This document shows positions 47,867 to 59,045 of a stretch of 64,000 nucleotides of DNA, piece by piece (within the stretch, counting starts at the first letter, position 1; the number at the start of each line of letters is the position of its first letter). Origin of the DNA: Argentina anserina (taxonomy: Eukaryota > Streptophyta > Magnoliopsida > Rosales > Rosaceae); the NCBI RefSeq assembly GCF_933775445.1, contig NC_065872.1:18972001-19036000 (forward strand), read 5' to 3'. The notes beneath the pieces were generated by a model. The model was not told the DNA's origin, searched no databases, and saw only the letters and a list, made by a program, of their open reading frames with translations. The position numbers and the translations under genes were made by a program.

Positions 47867-48346
47867 CGGGTCACTCGCGGAACTGTCGCTATCGATTGTT
47901 TATACATTCACACCCATTGTATTTTAGAGCAATAAATTAAGCCTACAGTTTATCATCATCATTTCAAAAATTCTACCCAGAAATCCAAACAGACCCAAAA
48001 TATAGCTATTCTCAAAACCACACAGGAAAACAATTCTCAAACCAAGCTACTCATACAAACACTGACCCAAAACACTACACAAACTGACAAAGAGCATAAC
48101 AGAAAAGCAACAACTTATCTGAAACCTTCGTCGACTTTGGCTTCAGTCTCTTCGCTGTCAACCTCGCCAACTTCGCTACATCGACCTCAAACATAGGGTC
48201 AGGAAAACACCGCGCAATCAGATTAGTAAGTGATAGCCGAGTTTTAGGTCGGAGAAGGTCTGCAAAATGACAAGAGGAATTGTGGGGGAAGTTTTCTCTA
48301 GTATAAGTTTTGCAGAAAGTAAATAGAGAAGGAGGAGTAAGGGGGG

Positions 48347-48356
48347 CTATTTATAG
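48347..48356 (-). promoter_or_regulatory. TATA box of the Tat antisense gene
   Basis: CTATAAATAG on the minus strand lies about 480 bp upstream of the antisense start codon at 47866. An untranslated leader with a probable intron between them is plausible. This suggests the antisense gene has its own promoter rather than using the LTR. Confidence 0.55.
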
Positions 48357-48359
48357 ACT

Positions 48360-49033
48360 AGAGGGAAAAACTTTTCAGTTTCCTCCCAAAAACCTAACCT
48401 CGTTGTCCTAATCGTCGGATAACACTGTTTGATTTCGCCACGTGCCCATTGCCACGTTCATCGCTTTAAATGCATGACGATTTGACAACCTCATAAATGA
48501 GGGTTCAGAGGTAGGTGAGCCACGTGTAACACATGCAATGGTTGGCTACAATCCAACTTTTCTCCGCGGAAATTCTATCAGAAATACATGTCGATAAAAT
48601 TCCATCAGTATCAAAGTCGGTAATGCCTCAGTGCTTTAAACCATTAAAACCCAATGGTAACATGTTTGAAAGTCTCCCGTGGTAGCACACCGTATGGTAC
48701 ATGATGAGTTCGGGCTGATCACCCAGTCATGTAATCCCACAAGGGTCTTGAACTGGACCGTGGCACATCCCTGATAAGGATAGGAAAAGCAAGCCTAATA
48801 CCTTGCCACTCGAGTTCAGTAAGCAACAGACCGACCATATTAAGAAGGCTTGCTACCTTCATTAACACTGTAAGTCCACAGGAATATATCAAAAAATGTT
48901 CGTACGGTTCCAAGTTATTAGTTAGGTCAATTCCATCCTTGAGCATGAACTTGGGGGATTGTGACCGGGGGCTACGCCTAGACCAGAGGACCCTCAATAT
49001 TTCAAGTCCCCGCTCAAGAATGTTTTGACTGGG
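48360..49033. other. Non-coding Tat 3' region
   Basis: Contains the presumed antisense promoter flank, a GAACTTGGGGGATTGTGACC segment near 48948 and, before the LTR, a similar GAACTTGGGGGACT tract. No coding domain is seen. Confidence 0.5.
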
Positions 49034-49046
49034 AACTTGGGGGACT
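49034..49046 (+). other. Polypurine tract of the Tat element
   Basis: AACTTGGGGGACT directly precedes the TG that starts the 3' LTR. Confidence 0.6.
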
Positions 49047-49064
49047 TGATTGCAGTAGCAATAA
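49047..49064 (+). repeat. First 18 bp of the Tat 3' LTR, before the nested insertion
   Basis: TGATTGCAGTAGCAATAA matches the start of the 5' LTR. The rest of this LTR resumes at 57805 on the far side of the nested element. Confidence 0.9.
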
Positions 49065-52059
49065 TGTAAGACCCGAAATTTCTAATCTCGATTACCGATA
49101 TATTATGATTAGTTAAATGACATTTAGCTTATATGTCAAGTATGTAGTTTAATACGTCGTTATTAAACTACACGTCGCCACGAACTCAGAAATGTCCTCT
49201 AAATATTTTTCCGACGCTCGGTTCTGTTTTTAATAATTTTCTAAAGTTGTATTTTGTTTTAAATGTTCCGGTAAAATTACTATTCTACCCTTGTGTGTGT
49301 CTTAGCCTAATAGGTTTCCTGTTAGGAGATAGATTAGCATCTCCGTAATAGATTAGGACTCCGAATCCTACGAGATTGTGATTTTGTAATGCCTATATAT
49401 AAGCCCACATATCATTCAATAATACACAATTATTTCATCCTGAAACATTAAAGTATTTTTCTGTTTCAGTTTTAGTTTTTAGGCTTTGAGAAAAAGACCA
49501 ATTCTTTTGTTTGACCCGAGCTCAAGACCCGGGCCCAAGTCATTTTTCTTTTTTCCTCCTCCTCCTCTTTTGTTTTCGACAACACAGACAACTCGGTCTC
49601 TCTTTTCCCCTCCCTCAAAACCGAATGCCTTCATCGTCTCCCTTCCTCTAGCGCCGCCGCCTCGGCGATCCGGCGACATGCAATCACGTCATCACATTCC
49701 TCTCTCCATCTTATACTCAATCATATCAGAAAAGCTTGCACTTGATTTCATTATCTAGGAAATCGAAGAAGGAGGCAAATCAACAATCTCCATTAATTAT
49801 GGCGAAGCTTGAGGTCCGACGAAGTGCTTAGCCCTAATTTTGGTAAGCTTAATCAATACTTGTCATACCCAACCCAATTTCACCTTCGATTAGGTTGATT
49901 TAAGTCTAATCGAAGTCTCCCCTTTTGTGTTCTTGGATCTCTGCTATGTCATCACCGTAAGCCCCTTTTTTTTGACGAGGATTTAGATATGCAGCAACCT
50001 TAGAGACCTGCATTTGGTAATCCCTAGTCCTCTTCGATTCTGAGTTCGATTCCTTGAGATTGTGCCTTAACTCCAAATTTCCTATTCCTCTGTTTTGCAT
50101 CTGCCGTAATCTTGTGTCTCCGGCGACGAGGTGAGCTTAGGAGGGAAGCTAGAGCAACATAGTAGCAACTCGGGCTTGGTGGTGTTGTTGTGATAATGGT
50201 TGCAGCTCGAGTTGAATCCGAGGAGTGCAGTGGTATTCGATTTCCATTCTTGGTTTCTCTAAGGTAGTAAACTCATCTATTTCATCTTCTGTGATGTAGT
50301 TTTGCCGCCTGTTTGATTTTAAAGGAGTTTAGAACTTTGTTGTGTGTTGATCGGAGGTTGTTTGAGAGGCCGAAAATATGATCGGAGAGATAAGGGTGAA
50401 AATGTTGGTTTTTACCATTTTACTATTTTACCATACTGTGAAATTACTAAAATACCCCTAACGAATTTACAATTTTTCTGAATTACTGTTTTACGGTTTG
50501 ACTTTACCTTTTACATTTTATCCTAAGTTACTTTTTCCTATTTACTAAATGATTTTAACGGTTTTACTTTAACATACGATAACTTTGTGAAAAAGCAGTT
50601 TAGTTTAAATGGCGACGAATCAACATAAAAATTAATTACGATTACTAGAATAGTTCTGATCCTCACTCGATTCGAGAATCGAGAACTCATTTAAGAAGTA
50701 ATGTGTCGGTAGTATGTAAATGAAATCGAAACGATTAAGAATGTGTTTAAAACATGCTTTATATCGTTCGATAATTAAAGTTGAACTATTTCCGAATAAT
50801 TAGAGAATTAGTCGAGTATCGGTCAAACAAGGTCAACGTAAATAATTCTTGGTCAACCCAGGAATACTTGGTCAACAGAGAGTCAACCATTGACTTCCTG
50901 GTCAAACTTGGAAAATGATTGAGTCAACTTATTTTTGATATTCGACTTTGATGTTAACTCATTTATACCATGAGTTGATGTTATGAGGATCTTTTGGAGA
51001 CTTGGAGTAGCAGCAGCAACTATACATTGGATTTGGATATCAGCTGGGATTTTGCACGTCATTCCAGGTAGGGGAGTTAACCCTCCTATGTTGTTTTTGG
51101 GCTAATTATAAATGCATAGTCTAGTTCTCAGTTGATTGTGTATTATACATAAATTGTTGTGAAAACCCGAGAGTAGGCACGATTTCGAGATATGGTAAGT
51201 AGTGAATCCACGCGTGTATTAACCTTAGTGTGACGGGAGCCTAGCATTCTAGGTATTTCTACGGTGTCGATGACCGTGAACCTCCGGAGGGGCAATGCCC
51301 TATTTATTATTGGATCTATTCTTTTATATACTATTGAGGGCCTCCAGTTTAAATGGACACTCTCGCTACTTTGTACTATAACAGACGTGTAGTTGGCCTC
51401 GACTATTTAGTTGCTAGGATCAATCGAGCATGGTTTGAAGTTGAATTTGTCTTACCGTACCTTTGGAGGAGCTCCACAAACTATTTTAGCATGATATTTC
51501 CTAAACTTGCATAATTGAATTAAATGTGATTTTCTCTATCCAAAAACCTACCCTCAATGTTTTATAAAATTATATTTTATATCCTTACCCGATTTTCACA
51601 CCTCATGGGCGGGCTGGCCCTACTGGGCAAGCGAGGACGACGCTCACCTTTACTTTAGTTCCTTTGCAGGTCCAATTGTTATTTATAGAGCTAGAAGCCT
51701 TATTTGAGAGTTAGTTTTCGTGTTCACCTTCATGCATCTCACTCTCATGTCTTGTATCAATGTTTTCGAGTAAAGTTTTACTGAGATTGTTTTCTTAGTT
51801 ATTCTTGCCACTTTTGTTTCAAAATTGGGTTGGTGGCATTAATGCTACCTTCCGCATTCTTGTTGTATTAATTCATTTCTTTTCGCGGAAATGTAAAGTG
51901 TATTCATTTTTATTTTATAAATGAATTTGTCTTGTTCAAAACCTTTTATTTACTTGTTCACGTTAGTGAGTGTCTGAGCGAAATCTAATCGCTCTGTTCG
52001 CTTGCTAATATCCTTTTATATCCGAATATACTGTTCATGTTCCAATCCGAGATGTGACA
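49065..52059 (+). repeat. 5' LTR of the nested element (2995 bp)
   Basis: Carries a TATA box (CCTATATATAAGCCC near 49393-49407) in a segment of about 190 bp (about 49265-49455) that is absent from the 3' LTR. The empty hAT target TGTTATGA is at 50979-50986. Confidence 0.9.
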
Positions 52060-54468
52060 GTATAAACTTGGTATCAGAGCGGAGTCTTTCCTTGGCTCAT
52101 TGTTTTGAAAGTGTTTTTAAACCTCGGATACCAAAATTTTTTTCATTGGCTCGTGTCCTTTGTCTTCCATCCCTATTTTCTAATTCATTTCCGCATATTC
52201 ACGTCTTCTTTTAGACTTTCATCCTTCAACCCTTTCTAGTTTTTCTTGAGTGAATTAGGAAGTAGTGTACGGAAGTGATTAGGAATCGTTCTACCTTACC
52301 TTTAATCGAGCCAACTATCCCTACATCTGAAGTCATGTCTGAATGACTTTGTTAAAAATCACATCGTTACGTTACAGTTATGTTCGAAGCCCTTAGCTTC
52401 CGAACATCTAACACCCTTCGGTGTTTTTAAAAATTTACTTTCCGCGGGAGATTCTGTTTCCACAAGATTAATTCTCATTTTCTCAAGGTTCGAAATTGAG
52501 TCTTATTTCCGCGACAACCCAAAGTAAAATTTTTATTTTGAGATTGCGAAGTGACCTCGTATTCTGAATCATCACATTGTGTTACCTGTCCTCGGAACAC
52601 AATTATCGTATCTTATTCTTACACATTGAAGTTAAAGATCCTTCTACTTCGACTTCACTTGAGCTCATTTTACTCAAGTCAGACTTACTGTGATTATTCG
52701 CATTGTCATTTGCCAAGCCATTACTCCTTATAGTTACTCCCTCGCCTTGTGCACTTTAGAGAGTGATGACATTTGTTTTAAGTCGAGCATGACTCAAAAA
52801 CCGTATTTCTCGAGTTAGTGAAAATCCCTAGCTCCTTGTGTTATTTAAATTGAGGGTAAATTGTGAAAATAATTTTAGTTTTCAAGTTATTTATTTGAAA
52901 TCAAAGAAAACCAAAGTCTTACTTTGCCAAGTTTATTTTGCAAAGATCAGCCAAATTTTTGTGGCTCATTTTCTCATCCTTCCGTCGTTTGGGAAAAATA
53001 ATCATACATCATGCTAACATTAGTGAACCCATTGTGTTTATTGGAATATTTGGCCAAACGAATCCCCACAGCCGTGTCGATTGGGAAAAGTTTCTCATCT
53101 AACTTAAGGATTGAGAGATTAAGGATCTCAATTTTTTTTTTCGATTTATAGCTTGTTGGACATTTGAATCCGATGGAGAGTCTACAACACTAGCGAAATG
53201 TACATCGTACCAGTTATCGCTCCATCGTCGACTTTTCAGTCCAACAACCGCTTGAAAGATGTTTTAAGTCGCTGCTCCAGCATTTTGGACATTGATCATT
53301 TCCCTTGTGATCTAAGGCTATAGTGATAGCCGTTCATAGCAGAAGTGTGAATTTCTGTAACCCTAGGGACACAAGACTTTTGTCATCGGTGAACAATGCT
53401 CACGAGATCAAGAACGCAATGATTAACCAATACCAGAAGGTGTTGGTACAAGTTGAGGCAAAAAGGATATTCACAGATACCTCATTGACGTTCTATTGCA
53501 GGACTTCGTTATCTATCGAGAAGACATTTCAGAAATGATTTTAACTTCTATAGATTTCGAAAGTTTATTTTCTGCTTTGGAAAAGTTTGACTCTGCATGC
53601 TTCGTGAACTACTAGCAAGTATCTCGGATGATGACAGAGCAAGCATCCGAGATGACGGTTTGATTTCTGGCATCTCTATCACAACACGCTTAATGCGACT
53701 GATTGACAGAATGCCTCGTTTTACGTGACGACGCCATTTGTTCGTTTCTCATTTGGAATCTTCTGGTCCTTTCACACTACCAACTGGTAGAAGCAACGAA
53801 TGGAGAACATGAACTACAACTAGCAAACACAACATGCAGGTCTTCAGTTTCAGATCAATCACACCATTATGTGACGAGAGCAGAATTCTCAGGAGATTAT
53901 TCAGCACATGCAAAACTACAGCAGGAACTTGCTTTCTACATCAGTATGATGTGGAAAAGATCAACATAACGCGTAAGCCGGATAAAGTAAGCCTATGTGA
54001 AGATTGAACATCGCGAGTCTGAGTTCAACCAAGTGTTGAATATTGAGCTATCGGCAAGATGCTTCAATCTCCAAGAAGTGGAGAGTATGATGGGAGGCTC
54101 AATCACAACTTCTTTGATTTAGAGTACTGAAGTCGATAAATAAAGTGTGAAAGCATAAGTCAGCTTCTCGACGAAGGGATCTTAGCAACTGCACTTTGTC
54201 GAAGTTGAAGTCAAGATTTTTGGACTTCATGGTCGCGCTAGACTTGAAGTTGTGACCGTTGCATGACAGTTATGTAATACGACCGTGGACTCTTTGCTAT
54301 TAACTACGACATGTGATTTGTTGCAGCCAGATGGGTACAAGAGAGTTACCTTCGTACAAGATTGGGCAGCAGACATTTGGGTTTGACCAGACCATTAAGT
54401 GTTGAACTATTGACTAAGTAACTAACCCTTGGAATTTCATGGGCGAAATTCTTGTTAAGAGGGTAGAA
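52060..54468 (+). other. Internal region of the nested element, non-coding
   Basis: Starts with the primer binding site and ends with the polypurine tract. No retroviral domain or long open frame is recognisable. It is either a decayed remnant or a naturally non-autonomous element. Confidence 0.7.
52069..52080 (+). other. tRNA-iMet-type primer binding site
   Basis: TGGTATCAGAGC lies ten bases after the LTR end. Confidence 0.85.
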
Positions 54469-56080
54469 TGTAAGACCCAAGATTTATAATCTCGATTACC
54501 GACACATTAAGATTAATTAATTGGCATTTAGCTTATATGTCAAGTATGTAGTTTAATACATTGTTATTAAACTACATGTCGCCACGAATTCGGAAATGTC
54601 TTCGGAATATTTTTCCGACGCTTGGTTCTGTTTTTAAGAATTTTCTAAAGTTGTATTTTGTTTTAAAATATTTTTTGTTTCAGTTTTGGTTTTTAGGCTT
54701 TGAGGAAAATCCCAATTCTTTTGTTTGACCCGAGCCCAAGACCCGGACCCAAGTCATTTTTCTTTTATCTTCCTTCTCTTCTTCTGTTCTCGACAACACA
54801 TAGACCACTAGGTCTCTCTTTCCCTTCTCAACACCGAACGCCTTCATCGTCTCCCTTCTATCTAGTGCCGCCGCCTCGGCGATCCGACGACATTCAATCA
54901 TGTCATCAGCTTCCTCTCTCCATCCTATACTCAACCATATCAGAAAAGCATGCACTTCATTTCATTCTCTAGAAAATCGGAGAAGGAGGCATATCACCAA
55001 TCTCCATTAATTCCGGCGAAGTCTAATCGAAGTCTCCCCCTTTGTGTTCTTCGATCATTGCTATGTCATCACCGTAAGCCCCCTTTTTTTTCCGATGAGG
55101 ATTCAAATATGCATCAACCTTAGAGACCTGCATTTGGTAATCCCTAGTCCTCTTCGATTCTGAGTTCGATTCCTTGAGATTGTGCCTTAACTCCAACTTT
55201 CCTATTCCTCTGTTTTGCATCTCCGCAATCTTGTGTCTTTGGCGACGAGTTGAGCTTAGGAGGGAAGCTAGAGCAACATAGTAGCAACTCGAGCTTGGTG
55301 GTGTTGTTGTGATAATGGTAGCAGATCGAGTTGAATCCGAGGAGTGCAGTGGTATTCGATTTCCATTCTTGGTTTCTCTAAGGTAGCAAACTCATATATA
55401 TCAGCTTCTATGATATAGTTTTGCTGCCTGTTTGATTTTAAAGGAGTTTAGAACTCTGTTGTGTGTTGCTTTGTGTTGATAGGAGGTTGATCAGAGAGAT
55501 AAGGGTGAAAATGTTGTTTTTGCCATATTATTGTTTTACCATAGTATGAAATTACTAAAATACCCCTAATTGATTTACTATTTTTTGAATTACTGTTTTA
55601 CTATTCGAATTTGACTTTTACAATTTTATCCTAAGTTACTATTTACTAAATGATTTTAACGGTTTTACTTTAACCAACGATAACTTAGTAAAAAAGCAGT
55701 TTAGTTTAAAATGGCGACGAATCAATGTAATGATTAGTTACGATTATTAGAATAGTTCTAATCCTCACCCGATTCGAAAATCGAGAACTCATTTAAGTAG
55801 TAATGTGTTAGTAATATATAAATGTCATGGAAACGATTAAGAGTGTGTTTAAAACATGTTTTATATCGTTCGATAATTAAAGTTGGACTATTTCTGAATA
55901 ATTCGAGAATTAGTTGAGTATCTGTCAAACTTGGTCAACGTAAATAATTCTTGGTCAACTAAAAAGTCAACCCTTGATTTTCTTGGTCAAACTAGGAAAA
56001 TGATCAAGTCAACTTATTTTTGATATTCGACTTTAATGTTGACTCATTTACACCTCATCAACTCAGAGTTGATGTTATAA

Positions 56081-56704
56081 CAATGTTCTAAAACTCGGTC
56101 AACTCGGCCGAGTACTCGGTACTCGGCTGGTTACTGAGGCAATTTTGACCTACTCAGTGCATCTACTCGGCGGGAAGAAAATCGGCCGAGTACTCGGTCC
56201 AACTTGGTCACCTCGGGTCCAAATCGGTCAAATCGGTCAACTCGGTCAGAAAAAAAAAAAACAAATAACGTCGTTTGCCTTCAACCCTGATTCATTTACT
56301 CGATGAGGATGATTTTATATCCGATGATGAAGAGGAAATAGATGACTTGAGTTTTGATTTTGAGTCGTATTCGGAGGGAGTACAAGATGGATATGGAGAA
56401 GAAGAATTTGAGGCATAGTTACATATCCTTGGGATTGTTTGCAAAAATTAAATTTGGTTTGCTTTTATTACTTATGTTATTGTAATGGATTAATGGTTGT
56501 TTTATTTTTTAGACATTATTATCTCTGAAATATTGTAATATTTTATGGACTATTTTTATTATTTTGGACATTATATATTAGATTATATGTTTTAAAAATA
56601 ATAAAAAATCCAGAAATTAGAATCTGAGTACTCCCCGAGTACTCCTCTACTCGCTACTCACCGGCCGGCCGACCGACTACCGAGTAGCGAGTTTTAGAAC
56701 CTTG
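56081..56704 (+). mobile_element. Non-autonomous hAT-type DNA transposon (624 bp)
   Basis: Terminal inverted repeats CAATGTTCTAAAACTCG and CAAGGTTCTAAAACTCG (16 of 17 matching) are flanked by perfect 8-bp TGTTATAA duplications (56073-56080 and 56705-56712). An 8-bp duplication and CA-starting ends fit hAT. Subterminal ACTCGG/CGAGTA words are repeated. The sister LTR has the unoccupied site TGTTATGA at 50979-50986. Confidence 0.9.
56302..56418 (+). pseudogene. C-terminal tail of a hAT transposase, relic
   Basis: The plus strand reads DEDDFISDDEEEIDDLSFDF and then an acidic Glu/Gly-rich end before TAG. Acidic tails of this kind end many plant hAT transposases. It is only 38 residues without the catalytic domain, so the element is a deletion derivative. 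Confidence 0.5.
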
Positions 56705-57804
56705 TGTTATAAGGATCTTTCAGAGACTTGGAGTAGCATCAACAACTATACATTGGATTTGGATATCGGCTGGGATTCTGCACGTCATTCCAGGTAGGGG
56801 AGCTAACTCTCCTATGTGGATTATGGGCCAATTATAAATGTATAGTCTAGTTCTCGGTTGATTGTTTATTATACATAAAATATTGTGAAAACCCGAGAGT
56901 AGGCACGATTTCAAGATAGGGTAAGTAATGAATCCTTGCGTGTATTGACCTGAGAGTGACGTGAGTCTAGTACTCTAGGTAATCCTATGGTGTCGATGAC
57001 TGTGAACCTCCAGAGGGGCAATGTCCTATTTATTATTGGATCAATTCTTTTCTATACTATTGAGGGCATTCTGTTTAAATGGACACTCCCGCTACTTTGT
57101 GCTATAATAGACGTGTAGTTGGCCTCGACTATTTAGTCGCTAGGATCGGTCGAGCATTACTTGAAGTTGAATTTGCCTTACCCTACATTTTGATCTCCAC
57201 AAACTATTTTAGCATGATATTTCCCAAACTTGCATAGTTGAGTTAAATGTGATTTTATCTTGCAAAAAACCTACCCTCAATGTTTTATAAAATTATATTT
57301 TTATATCCTTACCCGATTTTCACACCTCATGGGCGGGTTAGCCCTTACTAGGCAAGCAAGGATGACGTTCACCCCTACTTTAGTTCCTTTGCAGGTCCAA
57401 TTGTTATTTCTGGAGCTAGGAGCCTCATTTGAGAGTTAGTTTTCGTGTTCGCCTTCATGCATCTCACTTTCATGTCTTGTATCAATGTTTTCGAGTCAAG
57501 TTTTCTCGATGTTGTTTCCTTAGTTATTTTTGCTACTTTTGTTTAAAAATTGGGTTGTCTACTTGTTTAATTTGGGTCGTTGGCATTAACGCTACCTTCC
57601 GCATTCTTATTTTATAAATTCATTTCTTTTCGCGAAAATGTAAAGTGTATTCATTTTATTTCGTGAATGAATTTGTCTTGTCGAAATCCTTTTATTTACT
57701 TGTTCACGTTAGTGTGTCTGAGCGAAACCTAATCGCTTTGTTCGCTAATATCCTTTTTAAATCCTAATATACTATTCATTTCAAATCCGGGATGTGACAA
57801 ATAA

Positions 57805-58213
57805 GACCACTACTAGGCCATCTAGGCCCACCCTCTGCGGCCCAAATGCAACATGATACTGCACTAGCTCAGCACAACATGTGGTATGGCTAAAAGAATC
57901 GGTCCAAGCGGTACAACAAATGAGGAAAAGAGGGCTAAAGTACAACACATCACAAGGGCGTCAGTCCCACATCGAGGAGAGCCGAAGTGTAAATGCTTTA
58001 AGCTGATTACAAATACACTATTGTGGCCTTCGTGACCGTGTAAGAGAAATCAACTTATTCTATCCCTCCTAACAGTAAATCATTATCCTCTTGCTGATTT
58101 TAGCATCAGAGTGGAATAGTCGGTTCCACCAGACAAATCATATAATCCGTATTTGTCTATCTGAAGGCCTTGTAGGTAGGAATCAAGTGGATCGCGGTTT
58201 CTAGCCAAAAACA
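57805..58213 (+). repeat. Remainder of the Tat 3' LTR
   Basis: Continues from GACCACTACTAGGCC to CTAGCCAAAAACA, collinear with 36137-36544. AGTTG follows, the right target-site copy. Confidence 0.9.
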
Positions 58214-59045
58214 AGTTGCTTATTGATTGAGGAGAACACTCGTGACTCGTTATTGAGTATAACTATACATTAATTTTCTATCAAGTAGAAATATTCTCTC
58301 TGATATAAAAGGAGGGGGGATGGAAGTAGAAAATTCCAGTCGCTGAAATAAGCAACGAAACTGATACACAAAAGAAATGATTATTAGTGCAAATAATTAT
58401 TCTGTGTACCTGGAATACCACGTGGCACTGCCATATGTATAGATGGCAAAAATACCCAGCGGGTAGGGTACCTAGTCAGAAGAATAAAATAACTCTCACT
58501 GATTAATTAACACCTTGCGTGTTAAATTTAAAATACAAATTTATGTTAATTGGAAACTCACACTCATAAATAGTAAACAACTGATTATTCCAAGAATTTG
58601 ACTCTAATAGTAAACTTAGTCAACCAGTTAATGTTTGTTAAATTAACGGAAACCCTTTAAACCTCACCACCTCCCTTTTCATTACTTGCTTAGCTGCGAA
58701 ACAGATTGAAGTATATCACGTAGGGTGAGCCGTCCGTGAGAGTGAGCCGGTACCTTTGGAGTTAGTGGTATTCTATATATAAAATGTATATACTATATGT
58801 CTTTATGTTGCATCCATGCATGATTCTGCATTTTGTTTTGGTCATTGAGTCTGGAGACTAACCCATTTATTTTATATTATGCATTATTGTAAGTCGGTGA
58901 TCTCGTTATCCCGATTTTCCGGTACCGTATGTATCAAGTCACTCTGAATTCCATTGTCCTGATTGTCTGGCACGGTATGTCTAGTCTACAGTGATTTTCA
59001 TTGTCCCAATTGTTGATCGTTTCGATTACTCGACATCAATATTAA
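58214..59045. other. Right flank of the Tat element, with a copy of SDG40 intron sequence
   Basis: Positions 58320-58390 match 981-1051 in SDG40 intron 4. The G-rich run before it and GAAATATTCT further upstream also resemble the intron. The rest is unassigned, with LTR-like GGTACCGTATGT and GGCACGGTATGT repeats near 58920-58980. Confidence 0.5.

Larger units (their letters stand above)
49065..57799 (+). mobile_element. Nested non-coding LTR retrotransposon (8735 bp), chromovirus-like LTRs
   Basis: Flanked by AATAA target copies (49060-49064 and 57800-57804). LTRs are 49065-52059 and 54469-57799. Both start TGTAAGACCC and end GATGTGACA. The TGGTATCAGAGC primer site (tRNA-iMet type) is at 52069-52080, and a polypurine AAGAGGGTAGAA precedes the 3' LTR. 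The internal region of about 2.4 kb has no gag or pol frame. The element must have depended on proteins from a related autonomous copy. Confidence 0.9.
54469..57799 (+). repeat. 3' LTR of the nested element (3331 bp)
   Basis: Same order of sequence as the 5' LTR, with two large differences: it lacks the TATA-bearing segment and it contains a 624-bp hAT-type insertion (56081-56704). Confidence 0.9.
36119..58213 (+). mobile_element. Tat-type Ty3/Gypsy retrotransposon, full-length but decayed and carrying nested insertions
   Basis: Bounded by AGTTG target-site copies at 36114-36118 and 58214-58218. Domain order is LTR, primer site, gag, protease, reverse transcriptase/RNase H, a second archaeal-type RNase H, integrase, an antisense gene and the 3' LTR. 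The second RNase H and the antisense gene point to the Tat lineage. Removing the two nested LTR insertions and their duplicated target bases leaves about 10.4 kb. Every coding domain has frameshifts or stops, so it is immobile by itself. Confidence 0.9.

Noticed and set aside
49479..49758. Frames in the nested element LTR, repeated at 54680-54972
   Set aside because: They occur at the same place in both LTRs, lie in the leader region and differ by indels; not genes.
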